Assembly: GCF_030530635.1 (NCBI RefSeq)
Contig: NZ_JAUMUL010000009.1
Span: 1-64,000, forward strand
DNA length: 64,000 nt
Reading direction: 5' to 3'
Source of the DNA: Actinomyces sp.
GTDB taxonomy: Bacteria > Actinomycetota > Actinomycetes > Actinomycetales > Actinomycetaceae
Part shown: one piece after another, positions 16,732-28,509 of the stretch
Layout of the letters: the number at the start of each line of letters is the position of its first letter
How positions within the stretch are numbered: the first letter of the stretch is position 1
Notes under the pieces: generated by a model
Told to the model about the DNA's origin: nothing
Databases searched by the model: none
Seen by the model: the letters and a program-made list of their open reading frames with translations, nothing else
Program-made: the position numbers and the translations under genes

Positions 16732-19095
16732 ATGCCCATGTCCTCCACGCCAGAGCTGCAAGCCGCTGCCCGTGCCGATTCCGAAGCCTCGGACCGCACT
16801 CGCCTGGGCGTCAGGCTCCTCGAGGACGGTGCCGACTTCGTAGTAGTGGCACCGCGTGCCGAGGCAGTCGACCTGTGTCTGCTCGAAGTCGATGCGGCCG
16901 GTGCGATCACCTCCGAACGAAGAATCGGCATGCACGGGCCCGTTCGCGGCGCCTGGAGCGCCAATGTTCCGGGTGTACGCGCCGGACAGCGCTACGGCTA
17001 CCGAGTACATGGCCAGTGGAATCCGTCGGAGGGGCTGCTGTTCAACCCACGCAAGCTGTTGCTGGACCCCTACGCCCGCGCCATCGACGGCTCTCCCCGT
17101 CTGGGACCCGAGCTTTACGCGCACGCCGTCGACGCCGAGCTCGCCCCCACCCATATCCCGTTCTTCCGCTCCGAACTCGACTCGGCCGACAATATGGCGC
17201 TAGGCGTGGTCACCGGTGAGCAGTTCCCGGTGGTACCCGGACCGAAGGTGCCCGAGGACCGCACGGTCATCTACGAGACGCACGTAAAGGGCTTCACCCA
17301 CTCGATGCCCGGCGTTCCGCCGCAGCTGCGCGGCACCTATGCGGGCCTGGCGCACCCGGCCGCCATATCCCACCTGCACTCACTCGGTGTGACCACCGTG
17401 GAACTGCTGCCCGTGCACGCCGCCTTCTCCGAGGCCTTCCTCCTACAGCGTGGACGAACCAACTACTGGGGCTACTCGACTCTGTCATACTTCGCACCCG
17501 AGCCGTCCTACGCCACCCGGGCGGCCCGCGAGGCCGGCCCGCAGGCCGTTCTGGACGAGTTCCGCGGCATGGTCTCCCTGCTGCACGAGGCGGGACTCGA
17601 AGTCATCATGGACGTGGTCTACAACCACACCTGCGAATCGGGCATGGACGGGCCCGCACTGTCTCTGCGGGGCCTGGACAATCTTGAGTACTACCTGCAC
17701 GCCCCCTACCGTCCCGCCCAGTACGTGGACGTCACCGGCACTGGCAATACGGTGGACTTCCGCTCCACCCGGGCGGTGCAGTTGGTGCTGGACTCGCTGC
17801 GCTACTGGGCCGGCGACGTCGGCATTGACGGCTTCCGCTTCGACCTGGCGGTCACACTGGGACGGGACGCGTCCGAATTCCAGGCACGACACCCGCTTCT
17901 GATCGGCATGGCCACCGACCCGATCCTGCAGCACGCCAAGCTGATCGCCGAGCCCTGGGACATCGGCCCGGGCGGTTGGCGCACGGGCGAGTTCCCGGCG
18001 CCCTTCCACGACTGGAATGACCGCTATCGTGGCACCGTGCGCTCCTTCTGGCTGCACGACGCCTCCGAGATGTCCAAGGGCCGTCCCGGCAATGACCTGC
18101 GAGATCTGGCCACCCGCCTGAGCGGCAGCGCCGACATGTTCAGCTACGGCGAGTACCCGGGCGGACGCGGACCGCTGGCATCGATCAACTTCGTCACCGC
18201 CCACGACGGCTTCACCCTGCGCGACCTGGTGAGTTACGACTACAAGCACAACCTGGCCAACGGTGAGGACAACCGCGACGGCACGGATGACAACCGCTCC
18301 TGGAACCACGGGTTCGAGGGTCCGCTGCCCGAGGGAATGGGTGGCGGGCCGATCGAGATTCTGCGGCGCCGCTCCTCCCGGAATGTACTGGCCACCCTGT
18401 TGGTCTCAGCCGGCACGCCCATGCTGCTGGGTGGGGACGAACTGGGCCGAAGTCAAGGCGGGAACAACAACTCCTACTGCCAGGACTCGGAGATCTCCTG
18501 GTTTGACTGGAACCTGGCCACTTGGCAGCGCGACCTCATCGCCACCACGAACTTCCTGATCAATCTGCGCGACCAGCACCCTGTAATGCGTCCGACGACC
18601 TTCGCATCGGGCTCCATCCCCGACGGACACACCCTGCCCGACCTGTCCTGGTACCAAGCGAACTCCGACCCCATGGACGTGGGCGCCTGGCACGATCCCT
18701 GGACCCGAGTGGTGCAGATGCTCCGCTCGGGCACCCAAATGGGCGACGCCGACCTGTTACTGCTCATCAACGGCTCCCTGAGCCAGGCGGAGGTCACGCT
18801 CCCCGACGGGCACGGCACCGACTGGCACCTCATGTGGGACTCCACTTGGGCGGTGCCTCGCCCCCACACCTCGGCCTTCGCGCTGGCTCACAGAGTCCGC
18901 CGCGGCCCCGCCGCCCGAGCCCGTGCACTCCGACCCGAACGCGCACACACCTCTCGGTCAGGGGCCACGGACTGCCGTCAGGATCGGCCCGGAGACACCA
19001 CCACTCTGGACGCCCTGTCCCTACGCATCTACCTGTCCGGCGAGCAGCTGGTCGGTCTTACCGAGGGGAAGCCGAGGATTCATCGCGAGGCTTAG
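16732..19095 (+). CDS. glgX: Glycogen debranching enzyme GlgX
   Basis: A 787-residue GH13_11 isoamylase-type enzyme that cleaves alpha-1,6 branches left by glycogen phosphorylase. The N-terminal CBM48 domain covers about residues 15-125. The catalytic nucleophile is D371 in GIDGFRFDL, the acid is in LIAEPWDIGPGG, and the HD motif is in FVTAHDGF. The metal/region-I motif is DVVYNHTCE. ATG 16732 is used, with ATG 16738 equally possible; neither has a strong ribosome site. The C-terminal ~60 residues (from about 18890) are Arg-rich and unlike other GlgX tails. It heads the alpha-glucan gene block. Confidence 0.92.
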   Translation: MPMSSTPELQAAARADSEASDRTRLGVRLLEDGADFVVVAPRAEAVDLCLLEVDAAGAITSERRIGMHGPVRGAWSANVPGVRAGQRYGYRVHGQWNPSEGLLFNPRKLLLDPYARAIDGSPRLGPELYAHAVDAELAPTHIPFFRSELDSADNMALGVVTGEQFPVVPGPKVPEDRTVIYETHVKGFTHSMPGVPPQLRGTYAGLAHPAAISHLHSLGVTTVELLPVHAAFSEAFLLQRGRTNYWGYSTLSYFAPEPSYATRAAREAGPQAVLDEFRGMVSLLHEAGLEVIMDVVYNHTCESGMDGPALSLRGLDNLEYYLHAPYRPAQYVDVTGTGNTVDFRSTRAVQLVLDSLRYWAGDVGIDGFRFDLAVTLGRDASEFQARHPLLIGMATDPILQHAKLIAEPWDIGPGGWRTGEFPAPFHDWNDRYRGTVRSFWLHDASEMSKGRPGNDLRDLATRLSGSADMFSYGEYPGGRGPLASINFVTAHDGFTLRDLVSYDYKHNLANGEDNRDGTDDNRSWNHGFEGPLPEGMGGGPIEILRRRSSRNVLATLLVSAGTPMLLGGDELGRSQGGNNNSYCQDSEISWFDWNLATWQRDLIATTNFLINLRDQHPVMRPTTFASGSIPDGHTLPDLSWYQANSDPMDVGAWHDPWTRVVQMLRSGTQMGDADLLLLINGSLSQAEVTLPDGHGTDWHLMWDSTWAVPRPHTSAFALAHRVRRGPAARARALRPERAHTSRSGATDCRQDRPGDTTTLDALSLRIYLSGEQLVGLTEGKPRIHREA

Positions 19096-19198
19096 ACGGC
19101 CGACTCGTTTCTGCCGATCCGCGACAGGATGCCGGTGCCCGGAACCTCTCGGAGGCACGATTCCAGCCAGGTGGCCGATACCCTTTAGGATGGCGGCC

Positions 19199-20359
19199 AT
19201 GACCCAGCACGACGTGACCGCCGATTCCCCCTCCGGCGACGCCGCCAACGGCATCGCCGGCACGGATGCGGGTGAGGCCCTTTCGCGGTCCACCGACGCG
19301 GCGTCCCTTGCCCGCTCACAGGCCCGCAGCGCCGAGATCGAGGCCGATCTGGACATCAACCCCGGCCGCTACCGGATGCTCACGGGTGTACGTCCTACCG
19401 GCAACATGCACCTGGGTCACTACTTCGGAACCATGCACTCCTGGCAGCCGATCCAGGACCGGGGCGTGGACACCTGGATCCTGGTGGCCGACTACCAGGT
19501 GGTCACCGACCGCGACGGCGTCGGCCCGATCCGCGAGCGCGTACTGTCGCTGGTTGCGGACACGCTCGCGGTCGGTGTGGACCCACAGCGCTCCACGATC
19601 TTCGCCCATTCGGCCGTTCCGGCAGCCAACCAGTTGATGCTGCCGTTCCTGTCGCTGGTGACCGAGTCCGAGCTGCACCGCAACCCGACAGTCAAAGCGG
19701 AGTTGGAGGCGACCGACGGACGGGCCATGACCGGTCTCATGCTCACCTACCCGGTGCATCAGGCCGCGGATATCCTCTTCTGCCAGGCCAACCTGGTGCC
19801 GGTGGGCAAGGATCAGCTGCCGCATCTGGAGCAGGCCCGGATGATCGCCCAACGCTTCGATAAGCGTTATGGCCGGGCGGTCAAGGAGCATCCGGTCTTC
19901 CGGCGCCCAGAGGCGCTGCTGTCCCAGGCGCCCCTGCTGCTGGGGCTGGACGGGGAGAAGATGAGCAAGTCCCGCCACAACACCATTGAGTTGCGCATGA
20001 GTGCGGACGAGACCTCCAGGTTGCTGAAGAAGGCCAAGACCGACTCCGACCGGCACATCACCTACGACCCCGAGGGCCGCCCGGAGGTGGCCAACCTGTT
20101 GACCCTGGCCTCCCTGTGCGGGGCCGGTGAGCCGCAGGCACTGGCCGAGCGAATCGGCGACGGCGGCGCCGGCACACTCAAGCGGGTCACCACCGAGGCG
20201 GTCAACGAGTTCTTCGCCCCCATCCGCGCCCGGCGCGCCGAACTGATCGCCAACGAGGATTACCTGCTGCAGGTCCTGGCCGACGGCAACGCCAAGGCCA
20301 ATGCGGTGGCTGAGCAGACCCTCGACGCCGTACGCACCGCCATGCACATGAACTACTGA
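19199..20359 (+). CDS. trpS: Tryptophanyl-tRNA synthetase
   Basis: A 386-residue class I synthetase that charges tRNA-Trp. The HIGH-type motif is HLGHY, preceded by LTGVRPTGN, and the KMSKS motif is intact. The first ~55 residues are a low-complexity Ala/Asp-rich extension absent from ordinary TrpS. ATG 19199 is chosen with AGGA about eight bases upstream; ATG 19190 is also in frame. Its TGVRPTGNMHLGHYFG variant differs from the common SGIQPTG type, so it could be the auxiliary TrpRS found in some actinobacteria. It lies between two glycogen genes without evident functional link. Confidence 0.9.
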   Translation: MTQHDVTADSPSGDAANGIAGTDAGEALSRSTDAASLARSQARSAEIEADLDINPGRYRMLTGVRPTGNMHLGHYFGTMHSWQPIQDRGVDTWILVADYQVVTDRDGVGPIRERVLSLVADTLAVGVDPQRSTIFAHSAVPAANQLMLPFLSLVTESELHRNPTVKAELEATDGRAMTGLMLTYPVHQAADILFCQANLVPVGKDQLPHLEQARMIAQRFDKRYGRAVKEHPVFRRPEALLSQAPLLLGLDGEKMSKSRHNTIELRMSADETSRLLKKAKTDSDRHITYDPEGRPEVANLLTLASLCGAGEPQALAERIGDGGAGTLKRVTTEAVNEFFAPIRARRAELIANEDYLLQVLADGNAKANAVAEQTLDAVRTAMHMNY

Positions 20360-20430
20360 TTCGGAAGTTGACTCGGTTCATGGCAGACCGGAATAGCCCC
20401 GGCACGCGTCAGGGCGGGTACGCTTGTGCT

Positions 20431-22542
20431 GTGACCCCTAACACGACGCCGCGCACGGCGAAGACGACGCCCACCAGCCACGTAGCCCCCGCCGACCCGG
20501 CGGCGCCCGCACCCGATGAGGTTCCGCAGCCGGCGCCGTACTCCCCGGTAGGCCGTATCCCGGTGACGGAGGTGTTCCCCGTCGTCGAGGACGGTCGCTG
20601 GCCCGCCAAGGCGGTACCGGACGAGGTCTTCCCGGTCCGGGCCACGGTATTCCGGGAGGGACACGACCGCTTCGGGGCAACTGCCGTCCTGGTCCGCCCG
20701 GACGGCAGTGACGGCCCCAGCGCCCGCATGTACGAGGTCGGTATCGGCCTGGACCGCTATGAGACGCACCTGGCCGCAGACGCTCCGGGCGACTGGGGTA
20801 TCCGTGTGGAGGGCTGGTCCGACCCCTACGGCACCTGGGCGCACGATGCCGGCGTGAAGGTGCCCGCGGGCATCGACGTAGACCTCATGCTGGAGGAGGG
20901 GGCCCGCGTACTTGAGCGCGCGGCTGCCGTGCCGGACCGGGCAGAGTCCGACACCGAGATCCTGCTTGACGCCGCCGTCGCACTGCGCGACCAGGCCGCC
21001 TCGCCCGCAGAACGGCTGGCCGCCGGGATGTCTGCGGAGGTTACCGGCGCCCTGGAGCGGCTACCGCTGCGCGACCACGTCTCGCCGACTGCCACCTACC
21101 CCCTTCAGGTCGACCGGCGCCGCGCCCTGTCCGGCTCCTGGTATGAGATCTTCCCGCGCTCGCTGGGCGCCCATAAGGACGACCAGGGCATCTGGCACTC
21201 CGGCACCCTGCAGACGGCGACCCGCCGCCTGGATCGGATCGCCGCCATGGGCTTTGACGTGCTGTACCTGACCCCGATCTCACCCATCGGCACCACCAAC
21301 CGCAAGGGCCGTAACAATACGCTCAATGCCGAGCCCGGTGATCCGGGTTCCCCCTACGGTATCGGCTCCCCCGACGGCGGACACGATGCCATCAACCCGG
21401 AGCTGGGCACCTTTGAGGACTTCGACGCCCTAGTGGTGCGCGCCCGCGAACTCGGCATGGAGGTGGCACTGGACCTGGCGCTGCAGTGCTCTCCGGACCA
21501 CCCCTGGGTGACCGAGCACCCGGAGTGGTTCACGATTCTGGCCGACGGCTCCATCGCCTACGCCGAGAACCCGCCCAAGAAGTACCAGGACATCTACCCC
21601 CTGAACTTCGACAACGACCCCGAGGGCATATATCAGGCGATTCTTCAGGTGGTGCGCACCTGGATCAGCCACGGTGTGACGATCTTCCGGGTGGACAACC
21701 CCCACACCAAGCCCCTGCCCTTCTGGCAGCGGTTGATCCGGCAGGTGCGCGAGGACAACCCCGAGGTGCTGTTCCTGGCGGAGGCCTTCACCCGCCCGGC
21801 GATGATGCGCACCCTGGCGAAGATCGGCTTCCACCAGTCATACACCTACTTCGCCTGGCGCAACACCAAGCAGGAGCTGACCGAATATCTGGTGGAGCTG
21901 TCCCAGGAGACCGCGCACATCATGCGTCCTACCTTCTGGCCCACCACCCACGACATCCTCACGCCCTTCATGACCAACGGGAAGGTGCCCGCCTTCAAGC
22001 TGCGCGCCGTACTGGCCGCCACGATGTCGCCCACCTGGGGCATCTACTCCGGCTACGAGCTGGCCGAGTCCGTACCGCGTCCGGGCTTCGAGGAGCAGAT
22101 CGACAATGAGAAGTACGAGTTCAAGCAACGCGACTTCGGTGCCGCCCGCGTCAACGGCATTGAGGCTCTGCTCACCCGCCTGAACGCGGCGCGTCAAGCC
22201 CACCCGGCTCTCCAGCAGTTGCGCGACGTGTGGTTCCACCCCACCAGCAACGAGAACCTGATCGCCTACTCCAAGCGGGTGGACGCCGCCCACTCGGCCA
22301 CCGGCGAGGACGATGCAGTGCTTACGGTGGTCAATCTCGACCCCTACGGCGCTCAAGAGGGAGAGGTCTATCTGAACCTGGAGCAGTTGGGACTGCCCGG
22401 CTGGGTGGACGGCTCCCGGCCGTTGCTGCGAGTCACCGACGAGCTGACCGGGGACACCTACGACTGGTCGGGGCAGAACTACGTGCGCCTGGACCCGTTC
22501 GCGGGCCGAGTCGCCCACGTCTTCTCCGTCGCACCCCTGTGA
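20431..22542 (+). CDS. glgE: Alpha-1,4-glucan:maltose-1-phosphate maltosyltransferase GlgE
   Basis: A 703-residue GH13_3 enzyme that adds maltose from maltose 1-phosphate to a growing alpha-1,4-glucan. The nucleophile is D422 in TIFRVDNPHTKPLPFW and the general acid E451 in LFLAEAFTRP, 29 residues apart as in characterised GlgE. NCSPDHPW-type motif appears as LQCSPDHPW, and FWPTTHDI follows. The GTG at 20431 is preferred; an in-frame ATG 63 bp upstream precedes non-conserved sequence. treS, pep2 and glgB follow and complete the pathway. Confidence 0.96.
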   Translation: MTPNTTPRTAKTTPTSHVAPADPAAPAPDEVPQPAPYSPVGRIPVTEVFPVVEDGRWPAKAVPDEVFPVRATVFREGHDRFGATAVLVRPDGSDGPSARMYEVGIGLDRYETHLAADAPGDWGIRVEGWSDPYGTWAHDAGVKVPAGIDVDLMLEEGARVLERAAAVPDRAESDTEILLDAAVALRDQAASPAERLAAGMSAEVTGALERLPLRDHVSPTATYPLQVDRRRALSGSWYEIFPRSLGAHKDDQGIWHSGTLQTATRRLDRIAAMGFDVLYLTPISPIGTTNRKGRNNTLNAEPGDPGSPYGIGSPDGGHDAINPELGTFEDFDALVVRARELGMEVALDLALQCSPDHPWVTEHPEWFTILADGSIAYAENPPKKYQDIYPLNFDNDPEGIYQAILQVVRTWISHGVTIFRVDNPHTKPLPFWQRLIRQVREDNPEVLFLAEAFTRPAMMRTLAKIGFHQSYTYFAWRNTKQELTEYLVELSQETAHIMRPTFWPTTHDILTPFMTNGKVPAFKLRAVLAATMSPTWGIYSGYELAESVPRPGFEEQIDNEKYEFKQRDFGAARVNGIEALLTRLNAARQAHPALQQLRDVWFHPTSNENLIAYSKRVDAAHSATGEDDAVLTVVNLDPYGAQEGEVYLNLEQLGLPGWVDGSRPLLRVTDELTGDTYDWSGQNYVRLDPFAGRVAHVFSVAPL

Positions 22543-22600
22543 CGGCTCTCACTTGCCGTCAAATCATCCAGGAACAACTGCCGATAGATGAAGGAGCCCC

Positions 22601-24321
<1,721 letters not shown>

Positions 24322-24325
<4 letters not shown>

Positions 24326-25788
24326 GCAGCCCGAGCACACCGTCCCCCCTGATCTGGCCCGACGATGCCGCCCTACTGCCGGCCTTGAAGACCTGGATGC
24401 GGCAGCGCCGCTGGTACCCGCTCAAGGGGGAGGCCGCCAAAGGTCCCTTGCGGATCGTGCACCGGTGGGAGCCGGTCGACGGGGTCCGCGACCTGCTGGC
24501 AGCGGTCCCCCGCGACGAGGGGGACCCGGTGCTGGTGCACGTTCCTCTGGTGCTGGAGCCGGCCTCCGCTTTGGCCGACTTCATTGCCGTAGACGAGGTC
24601 GAGGGCAATGCGGGATTCGTCATGCCCGGGCCCGACGGCGAGCCGGTAGCGCTGGTCGACGGCGCCCACCACCCCCGCTTCTGGCGTGCCTGGGCCCGCT
24701 CTGCCCTCGCGGCCGGAACGACACTAGGCGATATCGGAGCGCGGGCCATTGTCGAGCGCGCAGACCGGCTGCGGGTAACCACCGGGGAGCAGTCCAATAC
24801 CTCCGTGGTAATGCCCGCCCCGGGGGACCGTCCGGCGGCTGGGGACACGGACGCTGCCGCCGGGGACCTGATCGTCAAGCTGTTTCGCGTGCTCGCGCCC
24901 GGACGTAACCCGGATGTGGAGGTGTCGGTAGCTTTGGCGCGTGACGGCTGGGACCGGGTGCGTACCCCGGTGGCCTGGACCACGCTGACATGGACCGATC
25001 AGGACACCGGCGCCGAGCAGACCGCGGATGGGGCCGTCGCCTGTACCTTCGTACCCCGCGCCGACGACGGCTTCGAACTGTTCTGTGCGCTCGCCGGCGC
25101 TGACGACTTCGACGGTCCAAAGCGTGCGCGTTCTCTCGCCCTGGCCCGCAATCTCGGCACCACGACCGCCCAGATGCACATACATCTGGCCGCCGCCCTG
25201 GGCACCAGCGAGCCGGATACTCCGGCTGTGCTGGCGCAGACGCTGCACGAGCGGGCCCAATGGGCCATGACCGAGGTGCCTGAGCTGGAGGAGCAGCTGC
25301 CGGGCCTGCGCAACCGCGTCGAGACGGTACTGGCCGAGCTTGCGTCCCTGGACCAGCTGGAGGCGGCCACACGGGTGCATGGTGACTACCACCTGGGGCA
25401 GGTGCTGCACGCCGTCGAGGAGGAGAACTGGTACGTGTTGGACTTCGAGGGTGAGCCGCTGCGTCCACTGGCTGAGCGCAGTCGCCCGGACCAGCCCCTG
25501 CGTGACGTCGCGGGCATGTTGCGCTCCTTCGACTACGCGGCCGAGGTGGGCCACGCCGCGCAACCAGACTGGTTGGGAGCCGTGCGCGGCGCCTTCCTGG
25601 ATGGGTATTGGGCCACCGCTGCGGGAACTGCGCCCGGTCCTGGTCCGCGGCCTGATCAGCGAGAGGTCACACTGCTGAACGCCCTGGAACTAGACAAGGC
25701 CCTGTATGAGGCGGTCTACGAGGCCCGTAACCGCCCCGACTGGATCGCAATTCCACTGCATGGAATCGAGGTGATTCTAACCACCTGA
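24322..25788 (+). CDS. pep2: Maltokinase (Pep2/Mak)
   Basis: A 488-residue kinase that makes maltose 1-phosphate for GlgE. The N-terminal cap begins WMRQRRWYPLKG, typical of the mycobacterial-type family. The aminoglycoside-phosphotransferase-like catalytic loop is VHGDYHLGQVL with D355, followed by LDFEGEPLRPL. It overlaps treS by 4 bp (ATGA), showing coupled translation with the enzyme that supplies maltose. glgB begins about 110 bp downstream. Confidence 0.93.
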
Positions 25789-25900
25789 CACCCAGTTGTC
25801 TGGCGCCGCCGACGGCACTCGCGCGAGACACGTCCTCCACGCCGGGTTGCACCGGTATAAAGTCCCCCTTCAGCCGGTCACCGCATGGGAGAGTGAGAAC

Positions 25901-28153
25901 ATGACCGACGTCACCAGCCCCGAGCCCGCCCCCGAATCCAACAACGCCGCGCCGCCGGAGTCCACGGGCCCCGCACCCGTCCCGGTGGACCCCTGGGTCC
26001 TCGCGGATGTCGCCTACGCCCGTTACCACAATCCGCACGAGGTGCTCGGCGCCCATGTGGGAGCCGACGGCGTAACCATCCGCACCGTGCGCCACCTGGC
26101 CGACGCCGTCGTGGTAGTGACACCCGCGGGCTCCTTCCCCGCCCGGCACGAGCAGGACGGCGTGTGGGTCGCCGTCGTCCCCGGGGACGAGATTCCGGAC
26201 TACCGGATCGAGGTGACCTACGGGGAGGAGACCATCACCGTCGACGACCCCTACCGGTTCCTGCCCACGCTCGGAGAGATGGACACCTACCTGATCTCCG
26301 AGGGCCGCCACGAGGAACTCTGGGAGGTCCTCGGCGCACACATCAAGCACTACTCCGGCACCATGGGGGACGTCGAGGGCGTCGCTTTCGCCGTGTGGGC
26401 CCCCAACGCCCGCGCCGTGCGCGTGGTCGGCGACTTCAACTACTGGGACGGTACGGCCTCCGCCATGCGCTCCCTGGGCGCCTCCGGAGTGTGGGAGTTG
26501 TTCATCCCCGGTGTGGGCGTGGGCGCCCGTTACAAGTTCGAACTTTGCTTCCAGGACGGCTCCTGGCACCAGAAGGCCGACCCCATGGCCCGTGCCACCG
26601 AGGTCCCTCCCGCCACCGCATCCGTAGTCACCGACCGCTTCCACGAGTGGGGCGATGAGGAGTGGATGTCCCGCCGCGCAGTCACCGACCCGCACTCCGG
26701 GCCGATGAGCGTCTACGAGGTGCACATCGGCTCCTGGCGGCAGGGGCTGGGATACCGGGGCCTGGCCGATGAGCTGGTCCCCTACGTCAAGGATGCCGGC
26801 TTCACTCACGTGGAGTTCATGCCGGTGGCCGAGCACCCCTTCGGCGGGTCCTGGGGCTACCAGGTCTCCGGCTACTACGCCCCCACCGCGCGCTTCGGAA
26901 CCCCGGATGACTTCAAGTACCTGGTGGATAAGCTTCACCAGGCCGGCATCGGGGTTCTCCTGGACTGGGTGCCCGCGCATTTCCCCAAGGACGAGTGGGC
27001 GCTGGCGCGTTTCGACGGCACTCCCCTGTACGAGGACCCGGATCCGCAGCGCGGTGAGCACCCCGACTGGGGCACCTACGTGTTCAACTTCGGCCGCAAT
27101 GAGGTGCGCAACTTCCTGGTGGCCAACGCCCTTTACTGGCTGGGCGAGTTCCACATTGATGGGCTGCGCGTGGACGCCGTCGCCTCCATGCTCTACCTGG
27201 ACTACTCCCGTGAGGAGGGCCAGTGGCACCCCAACCAGTTCGGCGGCCGGGAGAACCTGGAGGCGATCAGCTTCCTGCAGGAGGCCACTGCCACCGCCTA
27301 CCGGAAGAACCCGGGCACCGTCATGATCGCCGAGGAGTCCACCGCCTGGCCGGGGGTGACCGCCCCCACCGAGTACGGCGGTCTGGGCTTCGGCCTGAAG
27401 TGGAACATGGGGTGGATGAACGACACCCTGCGCTACCTGGCCGAGGAGCCCATCAACCGCCGCTACCACCACGGCGAACTGACCTTCTCCCTGGTGTACG
27501 CCTTCTCCGAACAGTTCATCCTGCCGCTGAGCCACGATGAGGTCGTGCACGGCAAGGGTTCGCTGCTGTCCAAGATGCCCGGCGACGCCTGGCAGGAACT
27601 GGCCGGCCTGCGCGCCCTGTACGCCTACCAGTGGTCCCACCCCGGTAAGCAGCTGCTGTTCATGGGCCAGGAGTTCGGGCAGGGCGCCGAGTGGAACTCG
27701 GACAACTCCCTGGACTGGTGGATCCTGGACGACCCGGGCCACACCGGCCTGCTGCGGCTGGTCAGCGACCTGAACGCCTTCTACAAGGACTCCCCCGCCC
27801 TGTGGTCGGACGACTTCTCCCACCGCGGCTTCGAGTGGATCGAGGCCGGTGACGGCGATCACAACGTGCTGTCCTACCTGCGCAAGGGAACCGGCCCGGA
27901 CGGACGCTCGGACCTGGTGGCGGTGATCGTCAACTTCGCCGGCACCCCGCACGAGGGCTACCGGGTGGGCCTGCCCTTCGCCGGCGGCTGGGACGAGGTC
28001 ATCAACACCGACGCCCCCGAGTACGGCGGCTCCGGCGTGGGCAACCTCGGGCACGTCGAGGCCGAAGAGCTGCCCTGGAACGGCCGCCCCGCCTCCGTAC
28101 GGCTGCGGATCCCCCCGATGGGCGCCATCTTCCTGCGCCCGTCACGAGACTGA
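25901..28153 (+). CDS. glgB: 1,4-alpha-glucan branching enzyme GlgB
   Basis: A 750-residue GH13_9 enzyme that introduces alpha-1,6 branches. An extra N-terminal beta-sandwich precedes the CBM48 domain (around GVAFAVWAPNARAVRVV). The nucleophile is D425 in GLRVDAVASMLY, the acid lies in MIAEESTAWPGV and the fourth region is LPLSHDEVVHGK. ATG 25901 is chosen; upstream sequence in the same frame is not conserved. It finishes the GlgE pathway. A strong terminator follows. Confidence 0.96.
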   Translation: MTDVTSPEPAPESNNAAPPESTGPAPVPVDPWVLADVAYARYHNPHEVLGAHVGADGVTIRTVRHLADAVVVVTPAGSFPARHEQDGVWVAVVPGDEIPDYRIEVTYGEETITVDDPYRFLPTLGEMDTYLISEGRHEELWEVLGAHIKHYSGTMGDVEGVAFAVWAPNARAVRVVGDFNYWDGTASAMRSLGASGVWELFIPGVGVGARYKFELCFQDGSWHQKADPMARATEVPPATASVVTDRFHEWGDEEWMSRRAVTDPHSGPMSVYEVHIGSWRQGLGYRGLADELVPYVKDAGFTHVEFMPVAEHPFGGSWGYQVSGYYAPTARFGTPDDFKYLVDKLHQAGIGVLLDWVPAHFPKDEWALARFDGTPLYEDPDPQRGEHPDWGTYVFNFGRNEVRNFLVANALYWLGEFHIDGLRVDAVASMLYLDYSREEGQWHPNQFGGRENLEAISFLQEATATAYRKNPGTVMIAEESTAWPGVTAPTEYGGLGFGLKWNMGWMNDTLRYLAEEPINRRYHHGELTFSLVYAFSEQFILPLSHDEVVHGKGSLLSKMPGDAWQELAGLRALYAYQWSHPGKQLLFMGQEFGQGAEWNSDNSLDWWILDDPGHTGLLRLVSDLNAFYKDSPALWSDDFSHRGFEWIEAGDGDHNVLSYLRKGTGPDGRSDLVAVIVNFAGTPHEGYRVGLPFAGGWDEVINTDAPEYGGSGVGNLGHVEAEELPWNGRPASVRLRIPPMGAIFLRPSRD

Positions 28154-28194
28154 GGCTCTGAGGCGATAGCCGATCGCCCGCCCTCCTTAGACGT

Positions 28195-28234
28195 GTCGGG
28201 GCCGTCGCCTGGTGCGGCGGCCCCGACGCGTTTT
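28195..28234 (+). terminator. Rho-independent terminator after glgB
   Basis: GTCGGGGCCGTCGC (28195-28208) pairs with GCGGCGGCCCCGAC (28214-28227) with one mismatch around a short loop, followed by GCGTTTT. It separates the glgE-glgB transcript from glgP. Confidence 0.85.
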
Positions 28235-28509
28235 GCCGGGCGGCTCCGGCGCGTCTCACACGTCCGCCCGGGGGTGGAGGATCGGCCCTTATGACGCCGT
28301 TTGACGACGTCTGCAGCCCGGACCGCGGCCACGACCACACCGGTGTGAGCAACAAACCTGCGCGGTGACGTTGCCGAGACCGGTATGGTCCGGATGCGTG
28401 CATGTATGCAGTCCCCGCCCCAAGCAGCGAGACCCGCGATATGTACTCATTTTCTGCCGTTGCACTCTCATCGCAACGGCGGCCTGTGTAGTCTGACAAG
28501 GGAAGAAGA
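28235..28509. other. Leader region of glgP
   Basis: Together with the terminator this makes a 356-bp non-coding stretch before glgP. It contains an inverted repeat at 28456-28480 and becomes AT-richer near 28440-28500, as a promoter region would. I could not assign -35 and -10 boxes with confidence, and no small gene is supported. Confidence 0.5.
28456..28480. promoter_or_regulatory. Inverted repeat upstream of glgP, candidate operator
   Basis: GCCGTTGC at 28456-28463 and GCAACGGC at 28473-28480 are perfect 8-bp arms with a 9-nt spacer, 30 bp before the glgP start. This is a plausible repressor site near the promoter; the regulator is unknown. Confidence 0.5.

Noticed and set aside
19096..19198. 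Possible T-box or leader-peptide attenuator before trpS
   Set aside because: No T-box consensus, no run of Trp codons in a short frame and no terminator/antiterminator pair.
25667..28054. A 795-codon minus-strand frame over glgB
   Set aside because: Composition is Val/Gly/His-rich and mirrors the codon pattern of glgB; no family resemblance.
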